From Polyangiaceae bacterium (GTDB taxonomy: Bacteria; Myxococcota_A; Polyangia; Polyangiales; Polyangiaceae), in NCBI GenBank assembly GCA_020633235.1, contig JACKEA010000007.1, positions 434,001 through 498,000 of the forward strand: a stretch of DNA of 64,000 nt, in the 5' to 3' direction. The translations under genes were made by a program, and so were the position numbers. This document shows, in pieces, positions 43,494 through 51,594 of the stretch; position 1 is the first letter of the stretch, and every line of letters starts with the position of its first letter. The notes under the pieces were generated by a model. It was not told where the DNA came from. It saw nothing but the letters and a program-made list of their open reading frames with translations, and did not search any database.

Positions 43494-46400
43494 ATGAGTG
43501 ATCGCTGGTACCAAGACGCCATCTTCTACGAGCTTCGCATCCGCTCCTTCTACGACCAGAACGGCGACGGGGTGGGGGACATCAAAGGTCTGACGGAGAA
43601 GCTCGACTACCTCTCCGACTTGGGTGTGACGACGCTGTGGCTGCTGCCCTTCTATCCGTCTCCACTTCGCGACGACGGCTACGACATCGCGGACTACACC
43701 ACCGTCGCGTCGTCCGTCGGGAGCTTGCGGGACTTTCGCGTGTTCCTCAAAGAGGCGCATGCGCGCGGCCTGCGCGTGGTCACGGAGCTGGTGCTCAATC
43801 ACACGTCGGATCAGCATCCCTGGTTTCAACGCGCTCGCAAGGCGCCCGCCGGGAGTCGCTATCGGGATTGGTACGTGTGGAGCGACACACCCAAGAAGTA
43901 CTCGGACGTTCGCATCATCTTCACGGACTACGAGTCGTCCAACTGGACCTGGGATCCCGTAGCCAAGGCGTACTACTGGCATCGCTTCTTCTCGCACCAA
44001 CCGGACCTGAACTTCGACAACCCCGAGGTACAGAAAGCCGTGATGTCGGTGCTCGACTTCTGGCTGGACATGGGCGTGGACGGCGTGAGGTTGGACGCGG
44101 TGCCGTACCTGTTCGAGCGCGAGGGTACCAGCTGCGAGAACCTGCCGGAGACTCACGCCCTGCTACAGAAGCTCCGCCGCCACGTGGACAAGAAGTTCCC
44201 AGGGCGGATGCTCTTGGCGGAGGCCAATCAGTGGCCCGAAGACGCCGTCGCCTACTTTGGCGAGGGGGACGAGTGCCACATGGCGTTCCACTTCCCCATC
44301 ATGCCGCGGCTGTACATGGCGCTGCGCATGGAGGACAGCTACCCGATCTTGGACATTCTGGAGCAGACGCCGGAAATCCCGGACGGCTGCCAGTGGGCCA
44401 TTTTCCTCCGTAACCACGACGAGCTCACGTTGGAGATGGTCACGGAGGAAGAGCGTGACTTCATGGTGCGGGCCTACGCCCAAGACCCGCAGATGCGCAT
44501 CAACGTCGGCATCCGGCGTCGCTTGGCGCCTCTGCTCGAGAACAACCGCCGGCGCATAGAGCTGATGAATGCGCTGTTGTTCTCGCTGCCCGGAACGCCG
44601 GTGCTCTACTACGGCGACGAGATCGGCATGGGGGACAACGTCTATCTCGGTGATCGCAACGGTGTGCGTACGCCCATGCAATGGAGCCCGGATCGCAACG
44701 CCGGGTTCTCCCGGGCCAACCCGCAGAAGCTGTTCCTGCCCCCCATCGCCGACCCCGAGTACCACTACGAAGCGATCAACGTCGAAACGCAGCAGCAGAA
44801 CCCGAGCTCGCTCTTGTGGTGGACCAAGCGCCTGATCGCGCTCCGCAAACAATACGGCGCCTTCGGCCGGGGCACCTTCGAGCCCTTGCGTCCGGAGAAC
44901 CGCAAGGTGCTCGCGTTCGTCCGGCGCTTCGAGGACGAGGTCATCCTGATCGTGGCAAACCTCGCGCGCTTCTCCCAGTTCGTCGAGCTGGACTTGTCGG
45001 AGTTTCGCGGATTGGTGCCGGTGGAGCTGTTCGGCAAGGTGCGCTTTCCGCCCGTGGGAGACGAGCCGTACCGGCTCACGCTGGCGCCGCACAACTTCTT
45101 CTGGCTGTCACTGGAGACGCCGCACAAGCGCGAGCTGCCGGAAGTCGTGGCGGATTCCGGTACGCCGGAGCTCGAGCTCCGGGGCAGCTGGGACACGGCC
45201 CTCACCGGGCGCGGCAAATCGCGGGCGCTGGTCGAGAAGGGACTGGCGCGGTACCTGGTGACTCGGCGTTGGTTCCGCGGCAAGGCGCGTCCCGTGCGCG
45301 GCGTGCGCGTGGCGGAAGTGATTCCGCTCTCGGGCGGAGCTGACGCGCCGCGGCTGTTGCTCGCGGAGGTGAGCTACGCCGAAGGCGATCCGGAAACCTA
45401 CGCGATGGTGGTGGGCTTCGATCCCGACGCGAGCGATCACGTGATCGCCTACGCTCGTGTGCGCACCAAGCGCGGGGACGTGAGCGGCGCCATCGTGGAT
45501 CTGGGAGAGCAGCCGCAGACGGCAGAGCTGCTCTTCGCCGCTGCGGCGGGGAAGAAGAGGCTCCGGGGCGTGAACGCGGATCTGGTGGGGGTGCCGACCC
45601 CGGAGCTCAAGGCGCTCAAAGGCGAGGGCCTCAGCGCCCGTGCGCTGGGCGCGGAACAGAGCAACACCAGCTTCGTCCTGGGGGACAAAGCCGTGTGCAA
45701 GTTGCTGCGGCGCTTGGACGACGGCCCTAGCATCGAGCTGGAAGTGCTCTCGCATCTCGGGGCGGCGGCGGAGAGCGTGCGAGTTCCACCGCTGCTCGGG
45801 CACCTCGAGCTTCGGCGGGAGGACGGTGAGCCGATCACCGTCGCCGTGCTGCAGCACTTCGTTCCGAACCAAGGGGACGCCTGGCGTTTCACCATCGACG
45901 AGGTGGAGCGTTACTTCAGCCGGCTGCTGGTCAGCCGCTTCGAGATCGAATCGGAGCCGAAGGTTCTCCCGCCGCTCTCGCTGGTGGGCAAGGAGATGCC
46001 CGCGGATCTGGCGGAGCGCATGGCCGGCTACACCGGCGTGGCTCGCTTGCTCGGCACGCGGACGGGTGAGCTGCACCGCGTGCTGTCCAAGGACGAGGAA
46101 GGCGCGTTCACGGCGGAGAACTACACGTCGCTCTCGCGGCGATCGCTGTACCAATCCGTGCGCAACCTCGCTTCTCGAAGCTTCGACCTGCTCAAGCAAG
46201 AGCTGCCCAATCTGGAGCCGGAGACGGCGGAGCTCGCCCGTGCCCTGCTCAAGCGGGAGCGGGACATCCGTGGTCGATTGCGGCGCTTGATCGAACGGCC
46301 CGTAGGCGGACAGCGGATCCGCGTCCACGGCGACTACCACCTGGGCCAAGTGCTGAACACGGGCCTGGACTTCGCCATCATCGACTTCGAGGGCGAGCCC

Positions 46401-46787
46401 CAGCGAACCCCCGCCGAACGTCGGCGCAAGCGCTCGCCCTTGGCGGACGTGGCGGGCATGCTTCGCTCGTTCCACTATGCCGCTTTTGGCGTGCTGGGCG
46501 GCGACGTGCCCGGCAGCGAGGTGCGGCCGGACGACGTGGCCTTCCTCCGCCCGTGGGCCGAAGCCTGGTACGCGTGGACGTCGGCGGCCTTCCTCGACGG
46601 TTACCTGGCGGTCATTTCCGGCAGCACGCTGTTGCCGGAAGAGCAAGCCGACCTCGCAGCGCTCTTGGACGTGCACTTGCTCGAAAAATGCTTGTACGAG
46701 CTGGGCTACGAGCTGAACAATCGGCCCTCTTGGGTGGCGGTGCCACTCGTGGGGCTCGAGGCAGTGCTCGACGCCTCGGAAAGCTGA
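43494..46787 (+). CDS. treS: trehalose synthase-maltokinase fusion (TreS-Mak)
   Basis: A 1097-aa bifunctional protein. Residues ~1-560 are a GH13_16 trehalose synthase, interconverting maltose and trehalose: WYQDAIFYELRIRSFYDQNG, LWLLPFYPSPLRDDGYDIAD, nucleophile Asp in GVDGVRLDAVPYL, Glu in LLAEANQWPED, transition-state Asp in FLRNHDELTL. Residues ~600-1097 are a maltokinase that phosphorylates maltose to maltose-1-phosphate: RYLVTRRWFRGKARPV at its start and the APH-like catalytic loop RVHGDYHLGQVLN with the metal-binding IIDFEGEP. This supplies GlgE with its donor. The frame has an earlier ATG at 43458; ATG 43494 (MSDRWYQD) fits family starts better. GlgX follows after 3 nt. Confidence 0.95.
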   Translation: MSDRWYQDAIFYELRIRSFYDQNGDGVGDIKGLTEKLDYLSDLGVTTLWLLPFYPSPLRDDGYDIADYTTVASSVGSLRDFRVFLKEAHARGLRVVTELVLNHTSDQHPWFQRARKAPAGSRYRDWYVWSDTPKKYSDVRIIFTDYESSNWTWDPVAKAYYWHRFFSHQPDLNFDNPEVQKAVMSVLDFWLDMGVDGVRLDAVPYLFEREGTSCENLPETHALLQKLRRHVDKKFPGRMLLAEANQWPEDAVAYFGEGDECHMAFHFPIMPRLYMALRMEDSYPILDILEQTPEIPDGCQWAIFLRNHDELTLEMVTEEERDFMVRAYAQDPQMRINVGIRRRLAPLLENNRRRIELMNALLFSLPGTPVLYYGDEIGMGDNVYLGDRNGVRTPMQWSPDRNAGFSRANPQKLFLPPIADPEYHYEAINVETQQQNPSSLLWWTKRLIALRKQYGAFGRGTFEPLRPENRKVLAFVRRFEDEVILIVANLARFSQFVELDLSEFRGLVPVELFGKVRFPPVGDEPYRLTLAPHNFFWLSLETPHKRELPEVVADSGTPELELRGSWDTALTGRGKSRALVEKGLARYLVTRRWFRGKARPVRGVRVAEVIPLSGGADAPRLLLAEVSYAEGDPETYAMVVGFDPDASDHVIAYARVRTKRGDVSGAIVDLGEQPQTAELLFAAAAGKKRLRGVNADLVGVPTPELKALKGEGLSARALGAEQSNTSFVLGDKAVCKLLRRLDDGPSIELEVLSHLGAAAESVRVPPLLGHLELRREDGEPITVAVLQHFVPNQGDAWRFTIDEVERYFSRLLVSRFEIESEPKVLPPLSLVGKEMPADLAERMAGYTGVARLLGTRTGELHRVLSKDEEGAFTAENYTSLSRRSLYQSVRNLASRSFDLLKQELPNLEPETAELARALLKRERDIRGRLRRLIERPVGGQRIRVHGDYHLGQVLNTGLDFAIIDFEGEPQRTPAERRRKRSPLADVAGMLRSFHYAAFGVLGGDVPGSEVRPDDVAFLRPWAEAWYAWTSAAFLDGYLAVISGSTLLPEEQADLAALLDVHLLEKCLYELGYELNNRPSWVAVPLVGLEAVLDASES

Positions 46788-46790
46788 TGC

Positions 46791-48896
46791 ATGCGCGTAT
46801 GGCCTGGTGACCGACTGCCACTAGGCGCCACCTGGGACGGAGAAGGCGTCAATTTCGCACTGTTCAGCCACAACGCCACGTTGGTGGAGTTGTGCCTGTT
46901 CGACGCCCACGGTCGCGAAACGCACCGCATTCCCCTCCGGGAGCGCGATAACCGCGTGTGGCACGCCTACTTGCCGGACGTGCGCCCCGGTCAGCTGTAC
47001 GGCTATCGCGTCCACGGCCCTTGGGAGCCCGAGCGCGGGCATCGCTTCAACCCGCACAAGCTGGTGCTCGATCCCTACGCCAAGGCCATCAGCGGCAAGG
47101 TGGATTGGAGCGATTCGCTGTTCGGCTACAAGATCGGCGATCCGGCCGAAGATCTCTCGTTCTCCGAAGAAGACAGCGCTCCACACATTCCGAAGTCCGT
47201 GGTGGTGGACAGTGCTTTCACCTGGGGTGACGACCGCCTTCCGCAGACCCCGTGGTCCCGTACGGTGATCTACGAGTGCCACGTGAAGGGCATGACGGCG
47301 CGCCATCCCGCCGTTCCGGAAGACCTGCGGGGGACGTACCTGGGCCTCGCCTCCGACGCGATCCTCGATCATCTGTTGGACCTGGGCGTGACGGCGGTGG
47401 AGCTCCTGCCCGTGCACCACTTCGTGTCCGAGCGACGTCTGGTGGATCTGTCGCTCTCCAACTACTGGGGCTACAACACCGTCGGCTATTTCGCTCCGGA
47501 TCCGCGTTATGCCACGGGTCACCTCGGCCAGCAGGTGACGGAGTTCAAGACGATGGTGAAGGCGTTTCACCGCGTCGGCATCGAGGTGCTCTTGGACGTG
47601 GTGTACAACCACACCGGGGAAGGTAATCACCTCGGCCCCACGTTGTGCCTGCGCGGAATCGACAACGCCGCGTACTACCGTCTGGTATCGGACGCGCCGC
47701 GTTACTACCAGGACTTCACGGGCTGCGGGAACAGCTTGAACGTGCCGCATCCGCGCGCCATGCAGCTGGTCCTCGACAGCCTGCGCTACTGGGTCCAGGA
47801 GATGCACGTGGACGGCTTTCGCTTCGACCTGGCGCCCACGTTGGCCCGCGAAGCGGTGGAGTTCTCCGGCCTCGCGCGCTTCTTCGCGACCATCCAGCAG
47901 GACCCGATCCTGAGCCACGTGAAGCTGGTGGCGGAGCCCTGGGATCTGGGGCCCGGGGGCTATCGCCTGGGAGCTTTTCCGCCCGACTGGGCGGAGTGGA
48001 ACGGACGCTATCGCGACGTGGTGCGCCGCTTCTGGCGGGGGGACGAAGGCCAGGTCCCGGAGCTGGCGTCGCGCCTGTCCGGCTCCAGTGACATCTTCCA
48101 GGGCAGTGACCGCGGTCCCTACGCCAGCATCAACTTCGTGACCTGTCACGACGGCTACACGCTCAGAGATCTGGTCAGCTACGAACGCAAGCACAACGAA
48201 GCCAACGGCGAGAACAATCGCGATGGCGCAGACGACAACTGGAGCAAGAACTGGGGAGCGGAGGGTGCGTCCCATTCCCAGCAGGTGCTCCGACTCCGCG
48301 AGCGCGTGGTGAAGAACTTCATCGCCACGCTAGCGTTCTCCCAGGGCGTACCGATGCTCTCCCACGGTGACGAGCTGGGGCGATCCCAGCGCGGTAACAA
48401 CAACGGCTACTGCCAAGACAACGAGATCGCCTGGGTGGATTGGAACATGGATCCGGCGGCAAAGGAGCTGCTCGGGTTCACCCGCAAGGTGTTCCGCATC
48501 CGTGCGGGCAATCCCGTGTTCCGACGCCGAAAGTACTTCTCCAACGATCCCGTGGCGACCACGCTGGACAAGGAAGTGCAGTGGCTTCGCCCCGACGCCA
48601 AGGAGATGGCGATGGAAGACTGGCACAACGCTCACAACCGCGTGCTCGGTCTCCTGATTCACGGTAGCGCGTCTGACGAAGTGGACGAGCGCGGTCGTCC
48701 GAACCGAGGGCACACGCTGTTGCTCTGGCTCAATGGCAGCAACCGCGCGCGGCACGTGATGTTGCCGAAGCTCGCCACCCCGGGGCGCTGGACCGAGATC
48801 GTGAACACGGCGCAGCCGACCCATCGCATTCCTCGAGGCCAGGGCATCAACGTGGCGCCCCACGCGCTCGTGCTCTTGTCCTTCGACGATGGATGA
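46791..48896 (+). CDS. glgX: glycogen debranching enzyme GlgX
   Basis: A 701-aa GH13_11 isoamylase-type debranching enzyme that hydrolyses alpha-1,6 branches of glycogen-like glucan. The N-terminal CBM48 domain (about 1-130) has GATWDGEGVNFALFSHNA and GYRVHGPWEPERGHRFNP. In the catalytic barrel: VIYECHVKGMTARHP, NYWGYNTVGYFAPDPRYA, VVYNHTGEGN, nucleophile Asp in VDGFRFDLA, acid Glu in KLVAEPWDLG and Asp in VTCHDGYTLRDL. It starts 3 nt after the TreS-maltokinase stop with GGAAAG upstream, so the two are an operon. A strong hairpin follows the stop. Confidence 0.97.
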   Translation: MRVWPGDRLPLGATWDGEGVNFALFSHNATLVELCLFDAHGRETHRIPLRERDNRVWHAYLPDVRPGQLYGYRVHGPWEPERGHRFNPHKLVLDPYAKAISGKVDWSDSLFGYKIGDPAEDLSFSEEDSAPHIPKSVVVDSAFTWGDDRLPQTPWSRTVIYECHVKGMTARHPAVPEDLRGTYLGLASDAILDHLLDLGVTAVELLPVHHFVSERRLVDLSLSNYWGYNTVGYFAPDPRYATGHLGQQVTEFKTMVKAFHRVGIEVLLDVVYNHTGEGNHLGPTLCLRGIDNAAYYRLVSDAPRYYQDFTGCGNSLNVPHPRAMQLVLDSLRYWVQEMHVDGFRFDLAPTLAREAVEFSGLARFFATIQQDPILSHVKLVAEPWDLGPGGYRLGAFPPDWAEWNGRYRDVVRRFWRGDEGQVPELASRLSGSSDIFQGSDRGPYASINFVTCHDGYTLRDLVSYERKHNEANGENNRDGADDNWSKNWGAEGASHSQQVLRLRERVVKNFIATLAFSQGVPMLSHGDELGRSQRGNNNGYCQDNEIAWVDWNMDPAAKELLGFTRKVFRIRAGNPVFRRRKYFSNDPVATTLDKEVQWLRPDAKEMAMEDWHNAHNRVLGLLIHGSASDEVDERGRPNRGHTLLLWLNGSNRARHVMLPKLATPGRWTEIVNTAQPTHRIPRGQGINVAPHALVLLSFDDG

Positions 48897-48902
48897 TCCG
48901 TT

Positions 48903-48925
48903 GGATCCCGCTCAACGCGGGATCC
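48903..48925 (+). terminator. probable terminator hairpin after treS-glgX
   Basis: Perfect 9-bp stem GGATCCCGC / GCGGGATCC with a 5-nt loop (TCAAC), beginning 6 nt after the glgX stop, with partial outer pairing GATCC/GGATC. It has no U-run, as is common for GC-rich genomes, so termination strength is uncertain. Confidence 0.65.
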
Positions 48926-48994
48926 GGTGGATCACACCTCTAGCGAATTCAGGTACATGCCAGCGGGCACGGAGATTGCTGCCCCGGGAGCCCC

Positions 48995-50164
48995 ATGCAT
49001 CAACGTTGCCTCTTCTTCCTGGTCGCCCTCTCTCTTGCCGCCTGCGGCAGTGACTCCAACGACGGAGGGAGCGGCGGCGGAACCAACAGCGGGGGGGCGA
49101 GCAGTGGCGGGGCGAGCAGCGGTGGGGCGAGCAGCGGTGGGGCGAGCAGCGGCGGGGCGAGCAGCGGTGGGGCGAGCAGCGGTGGGGCGAGCAGCGGTGG
49201 AGCCGCGGGTAGCGGAACGGGAGGCGCTGCCGGTAGCGGAACGGGTGGCGGTAGCGCCACGGGCCTCTCCGCCAAGTACCCCGGCGACGTGGGCATCGAC
49301 CAGGACCCCGACGTCATCTGGGTCGAGAACTTCGAAGAAGGGTCCGTCGGCGCGCTCGTAGCCCGCTACGAAGACGCCAAGCAAAACGGCATCTCCTTGG
49401 ATGCCGACGTGCCCGGGGCGAGCTCCGGACAGAAGAGCGGCAAGCTGACGGCCAACGGCGCGGGGCCCAACGCCGTGGACTTCTACAAGAAGCTCAGCCC
49501 CGGCTACGAAGAGGTCTACGTCCGCTACTACGCCAAGTACGAAGCCAACGTGGAGTGGCATCACACGGGCGTTTGGGTGGGCGGCTACAACCCCGCTTCC
49601 AACTGGCCCAGCCCGCAAGCGGGGCTCAAGCCCAACGGAGACGATCGCTTCCACGTTTCCCTGGAGCCGATGGAAGGGAACACCGCCACGCCGCGCATGG
49701 ACTTCTACAACTACTGGATGAAGATGCACTCGTGGATGGATAACCCGCAGGGAAACACGGCCTACTACGGCAACTCCCTCATCCACGACCCCGGCTTGAC
49801 GGCGAAGGAGCAGTGGCAGTGCTTCGAGCTCCACATCAAGCTGAACACGGGCGCCTCTTCCGGCGCGGGTGCCGAGCTCGGCGTGTGGGTGAACGACCAG
49901 TCCGTGATCCAATTCACGGATTCCACGCCGCTCGGCTATTGGGTGAAAGACAAGTTCTGCCCGGACAACGCCACCGGCACGGAGTGCACCAACTACAAGC
50001 CAGCCAACCCGACGCTGGTGCCGTTGGACTTCCAGGTGCGCTCGACGTTGAATCTGAAGATCAACGCCTTCTGGCCTCAGAACTACATCACCAGCGGCGG
50101 CGCCGGCAGCGTCTGGTACGACGACATGGTGATCGCGAAGAGCCGCGTCGGCTGCATTCAGTGA
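48995..50164 (+). CDS. lipoprotein with GGASS-repeat linker and polysaccharide-lyase-like domain
   Basis: A 389-aa lipoprotein: MHQRCLFFLVALSLAACGSD (lipobox LAAC, Cys17), then seven exact GGASS units (residues 33-67) and a Gly/Ala/Thr stretch. The ~300-residue domain has EEVYVRYYAKYEANVEWHHT, GVWVGGYNPASNWPSPQAG, PRMDFYNYWMKMHSW and a C-terminal GSVWYDDMVIAKSRVGCI. This jelly-roll pattern with a closing YDDMVIAK strand resembles polysaccharide-lyase/LamG-like folds (e.g. PL14/PL20-type). Lyase activity is not established. Its stop is overlapped by 7 nt by the convergent small gene. Confidence 0.75.
   Translation: MHQRCLFFLVALSLAACGSDSNDGGSGGGTNSGGASSGGASSGGASSGGASSGGASSGGASSGGASSGGAAGSGTGGAAGSGTGGGSATGLSAKYPGDVGIDQDPDVIWVENFEEGSVGALVARYEDAKQNGISLDADVPGASSGQKSGKLTANGAGPNAVDFYKKLSPGYEEVYVRYYAKYEANVEWHHTGVWVGGYNPASNWPSPQAGLKPNGDDRFHVSLEPMEGNTATPRMDFYNYWMKMHSWMDNPQGNTAYYGNSLIHDPGLTAKEQWQCFELHIKLNTGASSGAGAELGVWVNDQSVIQFTDSTPLGYWVKDKFCPDNATGTECTNYKPANPTLVPLDFQVRSTLNLKINAFWPQNYITSGGAGSVWYDDMVIAKSRVGCIQ
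49091..49195 (+). repeat. 15-bp minisatellite encoding GGASS x7
   Basis: Seven tandem 15-bp units of GGGGCGAGCAGCGGT type (phase set at codons GG[GC] GCG AGC AG[CT] GG[CT]) in frame within the lipoprotein linker. Units differ only at third codon positions. Because 15 is a multiple of 3, unit gain or loss would change linker length without breaking the frame. Confidence 0.9.
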
Positions 50165-50529
50165 AGACGCTCCGCCAGCTCTCCGGCCTCCGTGCCGAGC
50201 TCGTGGGGCTTGGCGTGAGAGAGCAGGGACTGGGCCCGAGCGCGGAGGGTCTTGGCGTCCGCTTCGCGGCCTCGTGACGCCGCCATCAGGGCCTTCTGCT
50301 CGAGCAGCAGAGCGGCGAGGACGACCTTGTCGCCACCGCCCAGCATCATCGCGGCAGAGCGGGCGTCCAGCCGCTCCATGCCGCGGGGTAGACCCAGAGA
50401 TCGCTCGGCTTCGGCGATGGTCGCCTCGGCCTCGTCGAGCTGACCCTCCTGAATCTGCTTGAGGGCCCGAGCGAAGAAGTCCGCCAGCTGCTGGATCAGC
50501 CGACCGATGAAGTCCTGGCGCAGGGGCAT
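50158..50529 (-). CDS. small helical protein, DUF6483-like
   Basis: A 123-aa soluble helical protein, MPLRQDFIGRLIQQLADFFA then QIQEGQLDEAEATIAEAERS, resembling the N-terminal QDyxxRxIEQLAxALAxIL pattern of DUF6483-type small TPR-like proteins. The family call is from memory of the pattern and is tentative. It has no signal peptide. CGGGG precedes the ATG. It lies 31 nt after the 3-hydroxyacyl-CoA dehydrogenase on the same strand and could be co-transcribed. Convergent overlap of 7 nt with the lyase-like gene. Confidence 0.6.
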   Translation of the reverse strand: MPLRQDFIGRLIQQLADFFARALKQIQEGQLDEAEATIAEAERSLGLPRGMERLDARSAAMMLGGGDKVVLAALLLEQKALMAASRGREADAKTLRARAQSLLSHAKPHELGTEAGELAERLH

Positions 50530-50560
50530 ACCCCGGGTGTGCCCCTGCGCGACCGCGCGA

Positions 50561-51457
50561 TCAAGTCACGGGACGGCTGAGAGCCGGATTTTGCGCCGCG
50601 GGGTTCGACCCGTAGTCGTAGAAACCCTTGCCCGTCTTGCGTCCCAGGTAGCCGAGCTGCACCAAGCGCGTGAGGGTGTGGGGCGGCGCGTGGTGCTCGT
50701 GGCGCACGTCGTCGAAGATGTTCTTCGCCATCGCCTCCACCACGTCCAGGCCGATGTAGTCCGCCAGCTGGAAGGGGCCCATGGGGTAGCCCGCGCCCAT
50801 TTTCATCGCTGCGTCGATGCTCTCGATGGTTCCGGTACCCCGCTCCAACATGCGAATGGCGTTCAGCATGTAGGGGGTGAGCAGCCGGTTCACGATGAAT
50901 CCCGTGGTGTCCTGCACCACTACCGGAGACTTGCCAATCTCCTCGCAGAAGGCCGTCAGACTCGACAGCGTCTGCTCCGAGGTCTCGAAGCCGTGAATGA
51001 CCTCGACCAGGGCCATCACCGGCGCCGGATTGAAAAAATGGAGGCCCGCGATGCGCCCGCGCTCCTTGCACACCGCCATCATCGCCGTCACTGACAGGGT
51101 GGAGGTGTTGGTGGCGAGGATCGCGTCCTTCTTGCACATGCTCTCGAGGCGCTCGAACAGCGCCTTCTTGATGTCGATGTCCTCCACCACGGACTCGATC
51201 ACGAGATCGCAGTCCGCCACGTCGCGCTCTTCTTTGCTGAAGGTGATGCGTCCGACGATGGCGTCTCGCTCTTCGGCGCTGAGCTTTCCGCGCTCCACGA
51301 GCTTGCCCAGGCCCTTCTCCAGCGAGCCCTCGGCCTTGTCCCAGGAGCCGGGGGTGGCTTTCACGATGACCACGGAACGACCCGCCTGAGCGCACACCTG
51401 CGCGATGCCGCGCCCCATGGTGCCCGTACCGATGATGCCCACTTTCTGAATCTTCAT
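50561..51457 (-). CDS. 3-hydroxybutyryl-CoA / 3-hydroxyacyl-CoA dehydrogenase
   Basis: A 298-aa short-type 3-hydroxyacyl-CoA dehydrogenase. N-terminal NAD Rossmann motif GIIGTGTMGRGIAQ (GxGxxG), NAD strand end at LVIESVVEDIDIKK, TNTSTLSVTAM, catalytic His in AGLHFFNPAPVMALVE, and the C-terminal dimerisation domain TTGFIVNRLLTPYMLNAIRM with YPMGPFQLADYIGLD and GRKTGKGFYDY. It oxidises (S)-3-hydroxybutyryl-CoA to acetoacetyl-CoA, or the reverse, in butanoate/fatty-acid metabolism. ATG 51457 has GGGGAG upstream; the in-frame start at 51517 lies in the hairpin region and is rejected. Confidence 0.95.
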   Translation of the reverse strand: MKIQKVGIIGTGTMGRGIAQVCAQAGRSVVIVKATPGSWDKAEGSLEKGLGKLVERGKLSAEERDAIVGRITFSKEERDVADCDLVIESVVEDIDIKKALFERLESMCKKDAILATNTSTLSVTAMMAVCKERGRIAGLHFFNPAPVMALVEVIHGFETSEQTLSSLTAFCEEIGKSPVVVQDTTGFIVNRLLTPYMLNAIRMLERGTGTIESIDAAMKMGAGYPMGPFQLADYIGLDVVEAMAKNIFDDVRHEHHAPPHTLTRLVQLGYLGRKTGKGFYDYGSNPAAQNPALSRPVT

Positions 51458-51515
51458 GACTGCTCCCCGTTTGCTGTCCCGCTCCGGATCACGGTCGCTC
51501 TGCAGGAAACGCACC

Positions 51516-51546
51516 ACTTTCTGCGCCCCTTGGGGACGCAGAAAGT
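51516..51546 (-). terminator. hairpin between EF-G-like gene and dehydrogenase
   Basis: Inverted repeat ACTTTCTGCG (51516-51525) / CGCAGAAAGT (51537-51546), with CCCC/GGGG extending the stem inside and CCAC/GTGG outside after a 3-nt bulge. It lies about 50 nt downstream of the EF-G-like stop (reverse strand) and 59 nt upstream of the dehydrogenase ATG. It could terminate the former or be a leader structure of the latter. Confidence 0.5.
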
Positions 51547-51594
51547 AGTGGTCGCCGTGCGCACGATTTGCGGGTTGGTCCCGGAGTGCCGCAG

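Noticed and set aside
49091..49195. Tandem repeat considered as a CRISPR array
   Set aside because: 15-bp contiguous units with no spacers, in frame within a protein linker.
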